Origin: Alphaproteobacteria bacterium UBA2966
GTDB taxonomy: Bacteria; Pseudomonadota; Alphaproteobacteria; UBA2966
Length of the DNA stretch: 36,108 nucleotides
Direction: 5' to 3'
Assembly: GCA_002348365.1 (NCBI GenBank)
Contig: DEBC01000102.1
Location: 1 to 36,108, forward strand
Below, in pieces: positions 7,477-15,272 of the stretch (position 1 is the stretch's first letter; every line of letters starts with the position of its first letter). Under the pieces are notes generated by a model. That model worked only from the letters and a program-made list of their open reading frames with translations, searched no databases and had not been told where the DNA came from. The translations under genes and the position numbers were made by a program.

Positions 7477-8748
7477 CTATTGAATGGTGAAGTCCGTTGT
7501 TGAGGGACGGCCTGGAATATCGAGATTGACCTCTGACTCCTCGCTCCGTGCGATGATCCGGCCGCGCCTGATCACGAACAGACGTGTCGGTCGGAGGCGG
7601 ATCGCTTCCACCGGGTCACTCGCCTGCAACACGACTAAGTCCGCATGGCAACCGGGCTCGAGGCCATAACCGTCCAGACCGAGCGTCCGGGCCGGACTTT
7701 CTGTGACGGCGTTGAAACAGGCGCGTATCTCGTCCCGTCCCGACAGATGCCCGGCATGCACGGCCATATGCGCAACATCCAGCATGTCGGCGGCATTGAG
7801 CGGTCCCCAGGGATCCATCACCGAATCCTGTCCGAGAGATACGTTGAGACCGGCTGCTATCAACTCTGGCACGCGCGTCATGCCGCGCCGTTTGGGATAC
7901 GTGTCACGACGCCCCATCAGGAGCAGGTTCGCAGTCGGGTTGGCGACCACGTGAAGGTCCGCTTCAACCATCAGGTCGATGAGTTTCCCCGCGTAGTAAT
8001 TGTCCATGGAATGCATTGACGTCAGGTGCGATCCCGCCACCCTGCCCTGCAGGCCCAGGCGCGTGGTCTCACTGACCAGAGTTTCCACATGGCGGGAAGA
8101 CGGGTCGTCCGTCTCGTCGCAGTGCATGTCGACCCTGAGGCCCCGTTCCGCGGCAATCTTGCAGAGCAGTTGTACAGACTCTGTGCCCTCAGCTTGTGTT
8201 CGTTCGAAATGGGGTATACCGCCGACCACGTCGACACCCATATCCAGAGCCTTGTTCAGGTTGCCAATGCCGATCGGCGAACGCAGATAGCCGTCCTGGG
8301 GAAACGCCACGAGCTGAAGGTCGAGATAGTCCTTAACCTGCTCGCGAACCTCAAGGAGTGCAGTAACCCCCGTCAGTTCCGGGTCCGTGGTGTCGACGTG
8401 ACTGCGGATGGCCAGCAGTCCCCGGGCTACGGCCCAATCACAATAGCGAAGGGCCCGCGCGACATAGTCGTCGTGTCTGAGGCTAGGCTTCAATTCCTCC
8501 CAGATCGCAATACCTTCGAGGAGTGTCCCGGTCGCGTTGTGGCGTGGCCGCCCAGCCGTGAGAGTGGCATCCATGTGAAAGTGGGCATCCACGAAGGGAG
8601 GCGTGATCAAGCGACCGTGGGTAGGTATTTCCTCGGGCGCGCTGGCCGGGAGATCGACCTCCACAGCAGCGATCCGGGTCCCTTCGATGCCGATATCGAT
8701 GTCTTTGCGCCCGTCGGGGAGCGTGCCACCGCGGAGGATCAGATCCAT
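7477..8748 (-). CDS. CodA-like cytosine deaminase family amidohydrolase
   Basis: This 423-residue protein matches E. coli cytosine deaminase in length and residue spacing. The metal and catalytic set is His56/His58 (VDAHFHMD), His209 and Glu212 (HCDE), His241 (GSHLTSMHS) and Asp308 (QDS). All intervals equal those I recall for CodA (61, 63, 214, 217, 246, 313), with a constant offset of 5. Gln151 aligns with the substrate-binding Gln156, and Trp314 with Trp319. The residue aligned with CodA Asp314, which contacts the pyrimidine, is Ser309, so a substrate other than cytosine is likely. The family performs metal-dependent deamination or ring hydrolysis in the cytoplasm. It lies 16 bases downstream of the SDR gene in the same operon. 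ATG 8748 has only a weak ribosome site. Confidence 0.9.
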   Translation of the reverse strand: MDLILRGGTLPDGRKDIDIGIEGTRIAAVEVDLPASAPEEIPTHGRLITPPFVDAHFHMDATLTAGRPRHNATGTLLEGIAIWEELKPSLRHDDYVARALRYCDWAVARGLLAIRSHVDTTDPELTGVTALLEVREQVKDYLDLQLVAFPQDGYLRSPIGIGNLNKALDMGVDVVGGIPHFERTQAEGTESVQLLCKIAAERGLRVDMHCDETDDPSSRHVETLVSETTRLGLQGRVAGSHLTSMHSMDNYYAGKLIDLMVEADLHVVANPTANLLLMGRRDTYPKRRGMTRVPELIAAGLNVSLGQDSVMDPWGPLNAADMLDVAHMAVHAGHLSGRDEIRACFNAVTESPARTLGLDGYGLEPGCHADLVVLQASDPVEAIRLRPTRLFVIRRGRIIARSEESEVNLDIPGRPSTTDFTIQ

Positions 8749-8764
8749 GGTGCCAACCGAGCCC

Positions 8765-9529
8765 CTACATCACCAGGCTGAGGCCGTCGTCCGCCTCGAT
8801 AACGGTACCAGTGACGAAATCGGAGGTACCCGAGGCCAGCAACAGCAGGACGCCGTCGAGATCAGCGGGCTTTCCGACCCGCTTGCGCAAGAATCGACTG
8901 ACGAACTGCTGACCCTTCTCGCTCGCGAAGAAATCGGCGTTGAGCTCGGTTTCAATGTATCCCGGCGCGATCGCGTTGACGCGGATATCGTGGCGTGCCC
9001 ATTCCTGGGCCATGAAGCGCGTCATGTGCACGACGCCGGCCTTCGACATGCCATAGATGCTGAGCAACGGAACCGTGTGAATTCCGGCCATCGACGCGAT
9101 ATTCACGATGGAACCACCGTGTCCATGCGCGATCATCTTTCGTCCAACCTCCTGACCCACCAGCCACGCGCCCTTAAGATTGGTGTCCATGACGAAGTCG
9201 TAGTCTTCCACGGTGAAATCAAGGATCTTCTTCGTCACCGTCGTTCCGGCGTTATTGATCAGGACATGAATAGCGCCGAGTTCGGTTTCCGCCCCGTCCA
9301 CGGCGGCCACAATGCTGTCGTGATCCGTAACGTCCATGGAGAAAGCCATCGCGCGGCCGTCGAAGGCCTCGATTTCCTGGACAAGGTCTTTCAACCTGTC
9401 TGCCCGGCGGGCGCAGACGGCCACTCGCGCCCCCGCCTTGGCCAGTGTCAACGCGAAGTGGCGCCCGAGGCCGCTGGAGGCACCGGTTATCACGGCTGTC
9501 TGACCGTCCAGGGAAAACAGATTGCTCAC
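8765..9529 (-). CDS. Short-chain dehydrogenase/reductase (SDR)
   Basis: A complete 254-residue classical SDR: TGASSGLG (15-22), Arg41/Arg42 after the second strand (suggesting NADP), NNAG (92-95), Asn117, Ser146, Tyr159 and Lys163 (YGMSK), then the APGYIETEL loop and a C-terminal GTVIEADDG segment. It interconverts a hydroxyl and a carbonyl using a nicotinamide cofactor. It is the second gene of the minus-strand cluster, 84 bases after the degenerate amidohydrolase and 16 bases before the CodA-like gene, so it should act on the same compound class. It is distinct from the SDR at 4488, which has an Asp at the cofactor-selecting position. Confidence 0.92.
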   Translation of the reverse strand: MSNLFSLDGQTAVITGASSGLGRHFALTLAKAGARVAVCARRADRLKDLVQEIEAFDGRAMAFSMDVTDHDSIVAAVDGAETELGAIHVLINNAGTTVTKKILDFTVEDYDFVMDTNLKGAWLVGQEVGRKMIAHGHGGSIVNIASMAGIHTVPLLSIYGMSKAGVVHMTRFMAQEWARHDIRVNAIAPGYIETELNADFFASEKGQQFVSRFLRKRVGKPADLDGVLLLLASGTSDFVTGTVIEADDGLSLVM

Positions 9530-9613
9530 TGATCACGTCTCCTGTTGCTTTGTTGAATCACGCGCCTCGACCTTAGTGTTACGCCAAAAACCGGGCAACC
9601 GTTGTTCCGGGGC

Positions 9614-10471
9614 TCAGAGGTTCAGCAAACTCTTGGCGTTCAGACCCAAGGCCTTTTCCAGAGATGTGGAGGAAAACGGGAGCTTCTTGAAGTCTTCAAC
9701 GGCCTGGTCCAACGGTAAAACCGGATAAGCGCTGCCGAACAGGAACTGATCCGCCATGAAACCGTTGGCAGCCTCAACATAGCGGCTCGCCGCGCCGGGC
9801 ATGAAAAGGTAGCAATCCGGCGATACGTAGACGTTGGTATGCTTGAAGGCCACCGTGATCATCTCGTCGACGCGGGGCCAGCAGCCGTGTCCGCAGATGA
9901 TCTTGAGGTCTGGGAATTGACCGGGAACGCGATCGATGGGTGCCGGGTCGGCAAACCCGACGTGAGACCCCGAGACCGGTCCGGTCATGATGTTCACCGG
10001 TACGCTTTCAGCCTCGCAGAGTTCGTAGAGCAGGAATATGCGGGCGTCATCGGGGTTGCCCCCGAACGCGCGCTGCGGCTCGATAAAGATGCCGTGCAGA
10101 TCACCATCCACAACGAAGCTTTGAGTTTCCGCCATGGGGTTGTGGATTTCGCCAGCCACGTCGATTCCGGCAAAACCGATGATGCGGCCGGGGAACTCCA
10201 ACTGCAGGTCGACGATGTGCTGATTTGGAATGACACCCGCTGGCGCCACGATTTTTCCTGATTTCATGGCCGGACTGTTGCGGCCCAACGCGATCGCGAC
10301 GTCGACATTCGCCGCGTCCATTTCGTCGACAAAATCGTGGACAGACTCATCGCAGAACGCCTGCGACAGCCGCTTTGCACCCACTCGAGTGGCCAGACCT
10401 TCAAGAAAATCACGCTGGAAGAAGCTGTTGAATTGTGGCGATGGGGGCCGAGCACGCATGTCGATGATCAC
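9614..10471 (-). CDS. Amidohydrolase_2-fold protein lacking most metal ligands
   Basis: This 285-residue protein has the overall order of the amidohydrolase-related (PF04909) TIM barrel: N-terminal MIID strand, PNQHIVDL helix, VPVNIMTGP, DLKIICGHGCWPR, FLFGSAYPVLPL. However, the usual HxH at strand 1 reads RAR (Arg6, Arg8), the His normally in the 'HTG' strand is Met162, and the Asp of 'GSDYP' is Ala248. Only His195 (CGHG) remains of the normal set. I recall a subfamily starting with Arg-containing motifs, so this may be a conserved variant rather than decay. It opens the four-gene minus-strand cluster and diverges from the DsbA-like gene across 129 bases. It could bind a substrate by Arg side chains, or decarboxylate without metal; this is inference. 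Confidence 0.8.
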   Translation of the reverse strand: MIIDMRARPPSPQFNSFFQRDFLEGLATRVGAKRLSQAFCDESVHDFVDEMDAANVDVAIALGRNSPAMKSGKIVAPAGVIPNQHIVDLQLEFPGRIIGFAGIDVAGEIHNPMAETQSFVVDGDLHGIFIEPQRAFGGNPDDARIFLLYELCEAESVPVNIMTGPVSGSHVGFADPAPIDRVPGQFPDLKIICGHGCWPRVDEMITVAFKHTNVYVSPDCYLFMPGAASRYVEAANGFMADQFLFGSAYPVLPLDQAVEDFKKLPFSSTSLEKALGLNAKSLLNL

Positions 10472-10600
10472 GATTCAAACTCCTGTCCAGGTGGGATCGC
10501 GAAATGCGAAGGCAGAAAAGTGGGTCAATTGATCGTGTGTGACACCATATTTTGTGGGAAACTGTTTCGATAGTGCGATCTAACCCGATATGGTCCAGCC

Positions 10601-11278
10601 ATGTTCATGAACGTCGACATCATCTCCGACACGATCTGTCCCTGGTGTTTCGTAGGCAAGCGCCGCTTCGAGCGCGCCCTGCGTGAACGACCGGATGTTC
10701 AGGCAGAGGTTCGCTGGCGGACCTTTCAACTCAATCCGGAAATGCCCGCAGAGGGTATGGATCGCAGCGACTATGTGAATCAGAAGTTCGGTGGCGAAGA
10801 GCAGGCCCACGCGGTCTACGGCAATATCCGCGGTGTGGGCCAGGTCGAGGGCATTCCATTCGATTTTTCCGCGATTCGCCGGACGCCGAATACCGTTGAT
10901 TCCCATCGCTTGATCCGGTGGGCCGGTTCCGCCGGCCTCCAGGATGCTGTCGTCGAGCGCTTGTTCGAGCGCTATTTCACCCAGGGCGCGGACATCGGCA
11001 GCCAAGAGGAGTTGATCGATGTCGCGCGGCACGTGGGTATGGATGCGGATCTGGTCTCGGATCTGTTCGAACGCGGCGAGGACATCGAGCTGGTGCGAAA
11101 AGAGGATGAAGCCGCACGCGCCATGGGCGTCAATGCCGTTCCGTGCTTCGTTTTCGCCAAAAAATACGTCGTATTCGGCGCCCAGGAAGCTGATGCCTTC
11201 AACGAGCTGTTCGATCACATGGCGCGCGAAGCCCAATCAGAAGCCGGCGAGTTCGAAGCGGCCAACTCCGAAGCCTGA
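10601..11278 (+). CDS. DsbA-family oxidoreductase (FrnE-like)
   Basis: A 225-residue thioredoxin-fold protein with CPWC at residues 13-16 immediately after the first strand (NVDIISDTICPWCFVGKRRF), a large helical insertion, and the cis-Pro loop VNAVPCFVF. It has no signal peptide, so it is cytoplasmic. That fits the FrnE/2-hydroxychromene-2-carboxylate isomerase-like DsbA subgroup, implicated in thiol-disulfide exchange or glutathione-dependent isomerisation; the two cannot be separated here. The extra Cys next to the cis-Pro (VPC) is notable. Its last 64 bases overlap the 3' end of mfd on the opposite strand. ATG 10601 is used; ATG 10607 is an alternative. Confidence 0.88.
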   Translation: MFMNVDIISDTICPWCFVGKRRFERALRERPDVQAEVRWRTFQLNPEMPAEGMDRSDYVNQKFGGEEQAHAVYGNIRGVGQVEGIPFDFSAIRRTPNTVDSHRLIRWAGSAGLQDAVVERLFERYFTQGADIGSQEELIDVARHVGMDADLVSDLFERGEDIELVRKEDEAARAMGVNAVPCFVFAKKYVVFGAQEADAFNELFDHMAREAQSEAGEFEAANSEA

Positions 11279-14200
11279 GCGGCAATTTCAGCCAGATTTC
11301 TCATAAGGTGCATAACACCTGACAGTCGCGAATCCGCGTCGTCCCATTCACGCATATAAACGAGCCGGTGATCGGGTCGCAGCTTCGCGGTCCCGACCTG
11401 GCTTGAAATGAATTCAACCAACCCTGCCGGATTCGCATATTGGTCGTTGTGGAACGAGATGGTGGCACCTTTTGGACCCGCTTCGACTCGCTCCACTCCC
11501 GCATGTCGGCAGAACTGCTTTATGGCGACGATTCGTAACAAGTTGTCGACCTCTTCGGGTAGAGGTCCGAACCGGTCGATCAGTTCGGCCGCATAGGCAT
11601 CGATTTCTGCCCGGTCTTCGAGTCTGGCCAGGCGTCGATATAAGCCGAGCCTGACGTCTAGGTCGGACACATAGCGTTCCGGAATCAGGACAGAGGTGCC
11701 GATACTGATCTGCGGGGACCATTTGTCCTCTGCAATATCGTCGCCGTCCGATCCTCGAGCTGCCGCGACGGCTTCTTCCAGCATCTCCTGATACAGCTCC
11801 AGTCCGACTTCGCGGATATGTCCCGACTGTTCCTCGCCCAACAGGTTTCCAGCGCCCCTGATATCGAGGTCGTGGCTGGCCAGGGAAAATCCTGCACCCA
11901 GCCCATCAAGCGCCTGCATTACCTTGAGGCGTTTTTCGGCGCCTTCCGTCGGGACACGACGTGGGGGCAACGTGAGATAGGCGTAACCCCGCATTTTGGA
12001 TCGACCGATCCGGCCGCGCAACTGATAGAGTTGGGCGAGCCCGTACATGTCTGAACGATGAACGATCATCGTATTTGCCGTTGGGATATCGAGACCTGAC
12101 TCGATGATGTTCGTGCACAGCAACACGTCGATACTGCCTTCGTAAAAGGCGTGCATCACCTGGTCCAGCTCCTTCACGGGCATTTGCCCGTGGGCGCTGC
12201 CAAAACGGACTTCCGGCACGTGTTCCTGGAGAAACGCCTGTATGTCAGGAATGTCCATTATTCGCGGGCACACGTAAAAACTTTGACCGCCCCGATAGTG
12301 CTCTCGCATCAATGCTTCGCGAACGACAACTGGATCGAAGGGCATGATGAAGGTTTTCACGGCCAATCGGTCAACCGGCGGTGTCGCTATCAGACTCAGT
12401 TCCCGCACGCCCGACATCGCCAGGTGCATCGTTCGCGGGATCGGTGTCGCGGTCAGGGTCAAGACATGGGCGACGGCGCGCAAGTTCTTCAATCGTTCCT
12501 TCTGCGCGACACCGAAGTGTTGTTCCTCATCAACAATAATCAAACCAAGATCCCGGAACTTGATGCTTTTGGAGAGCAAGGCATGGGTGCCGATGACGAT
12601 GTCGATATCACCTGACTCCAGTCCCTCCTTGGTCTCCGCTGTCTCCTTTGGTCCGACCATCCTTGAAAGGCGTCCAACCTTCACAGGCCAGGCCGAGAAT
12701 CGATCGCAGAATGTTGCGTAGTGCTGGCGCACCAGCAACGTGGTTGGCGCGACGATAGCGACCTGCTTTCCTGCCATGACGGAAATGAAGGCCGAGCGCA
12801 GGGCCACTTCCGTCTTGCCGAAGCCGACATCACCGCACACCAAGCGATCCATGGGACGCCCGGCGGCCAGGTCCCGCAGGACGTCTTCGATGGCGCGTTG
12901 CTGATCTTCCGTCTCGTGATAGGGGAAATGAGCGCAGAACTCGTCATACAGCCCTGCCGGCGGGGCAAGTACCTCGCCTTTCTGCAGTTCCCGGGCAGCT
13001 GCAATCTTGATCAATTGATCGGCGATGCTGCGAATGCGTTCCTTGGCGCGCGCCTTTCGTGCCTGCCATCCGTTGCCGCCGAGTCGATCGAGTTGAACTT
13101 CCGAATCTTCCGAACCGTACCGGGATATGACTTCGATATTCTCCACCGGGATGTAGAGTTTGTCGTCTCCGTCATAAAGAATCAGCAGGCAGTCGTGCGG
13201 CGCTCCCGCGACATCAATGGTCAGCAAATCCGCATACCGCCCAATACCGTGTTCGACGTGCACCACGATATCGCCGGGAGACAGCGATGACGCTTCGACG
13301 ATGTATTCTTCGGCGCGGCGGGTTCTTCGCGCCGGCCTTGCCAGGCGCTCACCAAGAATGTCCTGCTCGGTTATGACAGCAAGGTTGTCAGTCTCGAAGC
13401 CGTGCTCAATCGCCAGGACCGCCAATCCGACGCTTCCGTTCAAGGATGCTCCTGATGCCGACCACTCCTCAATATTCAGGCAGTTGTCGATGCCGTGGTC
13501 GGATAGAAGACCGGCGAGCCGCTCGCGCGTGCCAATCGAGTACGCAGCTATGACTACGCCTCTACCAGTCGACTGAAGCTCATTGATGTAGTCGCGAACC
13601 GCGTCGAACAGGTTGAGATCCTGCTGGGCGCGCTCGGGAGCGAAGTCGCGTGCCCTCTGGCCGCCGAGGTCGCGGACGCTTTTCGACTCAGGCTGGCGAA
13701 AAGACGAAAATATCAGGCATGGCCGATGGGAGACGCGTGACAACCACTCGCTGCGTTCGAGATAGAGTTCCTTGGGTAGCAACGGACGGTAGACAGCCGC
13801 ATCCTGGTCGCTTCCGCCGCGTTCTCCGGTCTGGCGGGCTTCATAGTAGTCCGTAATCGTTTCAAGCCGCTTTTCCAGGGCATCTTCAACGAGGTTGTCG
13901 AGCGTGATGGTTGCATCGGGAGCGTAATCGAAAAGGGACTCCAGTCTGTCATGGAACAGCGGAAGCCAATGCTCCATCCCCATATATCGCCTTCCCGACG
14001 TTATGGCCTGGTAGAGCGGATCAGATTGTCCGGCCACCGCACCAAACCGGCTGCCATAACCTCCGCGAAAACGGTTTATTGACTCGTTGTCAAGGAACAC
14101 CTCGCTGACGGGTTCCAATTTCAGCGCATCTATTCGTGCAACGGCGCGTTGAGACAGCGGATCAAACGTTCTGACGCCTTCCAGCTCATCACCGAACAGG

Positions 14201-14766
14201 TCGAGGCGCACGGGCAGCTCAGCGCCAGGCGGGAATATGTCTATGATTCCGCCGCGCACCGCGAACTCTCCCGGCTCTCTGACGGTTCCGGAGCGTTGAT
14301 AGCCGTCACGTGCGAGAAAGTTCAGCAGACTCTCGAGCTCGATGTTCTCGCCGACGCGTACGGTATAGATGGCGGATCCAACGATGTCGCGCGCGGGAAC
14401 CCTTTGTAGGCTCGCGTTCAGGGTGGTGATGACCACTCGAGGCGAAGCATCGATCGGGTCTGCGACAAGCCTGCAAAGGCCATCCAGTCGCATGCTGGAT
14501 GTTTCGGGATTGGGTGAAATGCGGTCGTAGGGAAGGCAGTCCCACGCGGGGATCCTGATGACGTTAAGATCCGGAGCAAAGAACTCGAGCATCTGGGACG
14601 CTGCATCCATCCGGCCTTCATCGAGGGCAATGTGCATCACGCCGCTCTGACTGCCACGAGCGACTTCCGCCAATGCCAGCGCATCCATACCGTCGGGTGT
14701 TCCAGACAGAATGGTTCGTCCCGGAGTGATGTCGGAAATATTATTTAAATTCAATGCATTATTCAT
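11215..14766 (-). CDS. mfd: Transcription-repair coupling factor Mfd
   Basis: At 1183 residues this has the full Mfd architecture. An N-terminal UvrB-like region (IPAWDCLPYDRISPNPE) comes first, then the RNA polymerase-interacting domain (GDIVVHVEHGIGRYADL), then a RecG-like translocase with Walker A GDVGFGKTE at ~642-650, DEEQHFG and TATPIPRT. The TRG segment and C-terminal regulatory domain end the protein. It removes RNA polymerase stalled at lesions and recruits UvrA. The start ATG 14766 lies inside the end of sdhE, overlapping it by 8 bases, so translation is probably coupled. At the 3' end it overlaps the DsbA-like gene by 64 bases tail to tail. Confidence 0.97.
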   Translation of the reverse strand: MNNALNLNNISDITPGRTILSGTPDGMDALALAEVARGSQSGVMHIALDEGRMDAASQMLEFFAPDLNVIRIPAWDCLPYDRISPNPETSSMRLDGLCRLVADPIDASPRVVITTLNASLQRVPARDIVGSAIYTVRVGENIELESLLNFLARDGYQRSGTVREPGEFAVRGGIIDIFPPGAELPVRLDLFGDELEGVRTFDPLSQRAVARIDALKLEPVSEVFLDNESINRFRGGYGSRFGAVAGQSDPLYQAITSGRRYMGMEHWLPLFHDRLESLFDYAPDATITLDNLVEDALEKRLETITDYYEARQTGERGGSDQDAAVYRPLLPKELYLERSEWLSRVSHRPCLIFSSFRQPESKSVRDLGGQRARDFAPERAQQDLNLFDAVRDYINELQSTGRGVVIAAYSIGTRERLAGLLSDHGIDNCLNIEEWSASGASLNGSVGLAVLAIEHGFETDNLAVITEQDILGERLARPARRTRRAEEYIVEASSLSPGDIVVHVEHGIGRYADLLTIDVAGAPHDCLLILYDGDDKLYIPVENIEVISRYGSEDSEVQLDRLGGNGWQARKARAKERIRSIADQLIKIAAARELQKGEVLAPPAGLYDEFCAHFPYHETEDQQRAIEDVLRDLAAGRPMDRLVCGDVGFGKTEVALRSAFISVMAGKQVAIVAPTTLLVRQHYATFCDRFSAWPVKVGRLSRMVGPKETAETKEGLESGDIDIVIGTHALLSKSIKFRDLGLIIVDEEQHFGVAQKERLKNLRAVAHVLTLTATPIPRTMHLAMSGVRELSLIATPPVDRLAVKTFIMPFDPVVVREALMREHYRGGQSFYVCPRIMDIPDIQAFLQEHVPEVRFGSAHGQMPVKELDQVMHAFYEGSIDVLLCTNIIESGLDIPTANTMIVHRSDMYGLAQLYQLRGRIGRSKMRGYAYLTLPPRRVPTEGAEKRLKVMQALDGLGAGFSLASHDLDIRGAGNLLGEEQSGHIREVGLELYQEMLEEAVAAARGSDGDDIAEDKWSPQISIGTSVLIPERYVSDLDVRLGLYRRLARLEDRAEIDAYAAELIDRFGPLPEEVDNLLRIVAIKQFCRHAGVERVEAGPKGATISFHNDQYANPAGLVEFISSQVGTAKLRPDHRLVYMREWDDADSRLSGVMHLMRNLAEIAAQASELAASNSPASDWASRAM

Positions 14767-15040
14767 AAAACTTGAATTTTAGAAGAAGCTTGGACACATC
14801 ATTATTGTGTTTGGCTGGCAGATCTTCACGACCCGCGATCCAACTCAGTATTTCTGGATCGTTTTCACTCAAAATGGCTTCGTACAGGGCAAGTTGCCGA
14901 GAATCAAAGGATTGCAGGTGCTTATCCGCGAATCTGCCGAGCAGGAGATCAGTTTCCTTCATACCTCTGTTCCAACTGCGAAAACGCAACCGCTTTCGGA
15001 TCGTTTCGAGGTCTTCGGGTGGTGATTTATCGCTTGTCAC
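14759..15040 (-). CDS. sdhE: Succinate dehydrogenase flavinylation factor SdhE
   Basis: A 93-residue protein with the SdhE/Sdh5 signature: RKRLRFRSWNRGMKETDLLLGR contains the RGxxE motif (RGMKE) needed for covalent FAD attachment to SdhA, followed by the helical FADKHLQSFDSRQL and DPEILSWIAGRE segments. It promotes succinate dehydrogenase maturation in the cytoplasm. GTG 15040 is chosen because AGGA lies 6 nt upstream and it gives the family's usual ~90 residues; the frame stays open further upstream, but that part is not family-like and runs into recG on the other strand. It overlaps mfd by 8 bases, an arrangement familiar in Alphaproteobacteria. Confidence 0.93.
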   Translation of the reverse strand: MTSDKSPPEDLETIRKRLRFRSWNRGMKETDLLLGRFADKHLQSFDSRQLALYEAILSENDPEILSWIAGREDLPAKHNNDVSKLLLKFKFYE

Positions 15041-15272
15041 CCTGCATCCTGACGGGCATTTGGACAGACTCCAGCCCCCTTCCCGCTCTTTCGGCGGTAG
15101 GCGGCTGCATAACCCGATATAGTCGTTGAGGCGCGCGCTGTCACTGTCGATGTTCCGCATTGTCCAGACGGCAATAGTGTGGCCAGACGGTGACAATTTG
15201 GAATGCGGTTCGGCCATGCGATAATGTGACAATATCAAGACCGCCTGCCGTGGTTCCCACCCGCACCAGCCC
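15041..15272. promoter_or_regulatory. Divergent intergenic region between sdhE-mfd and recG
   Basis: This 232-base gap must contain promoters for both sdhE-mfd on the minus strand and recG on the plus strand. No -35/-10 pair of good quality or operator-like repeat was seen; the call rests on position only. Confidence 0.4.

Noticed and set aside
10472..10600. Promoter pair in the divergent region before the DsbA-like gene
   Set aside because: Candidate -35 and -10 hexamers had spacings of about 11 bases, or poor matches at 17, so no promoter was called.
10580..11236. Long minus-strand frame opposite the DsbA-like gene
   Set aside because: It is the complement of a clear DsbA-family protein with CPWC and cis-Pro motifs, and shows no domain of its own.
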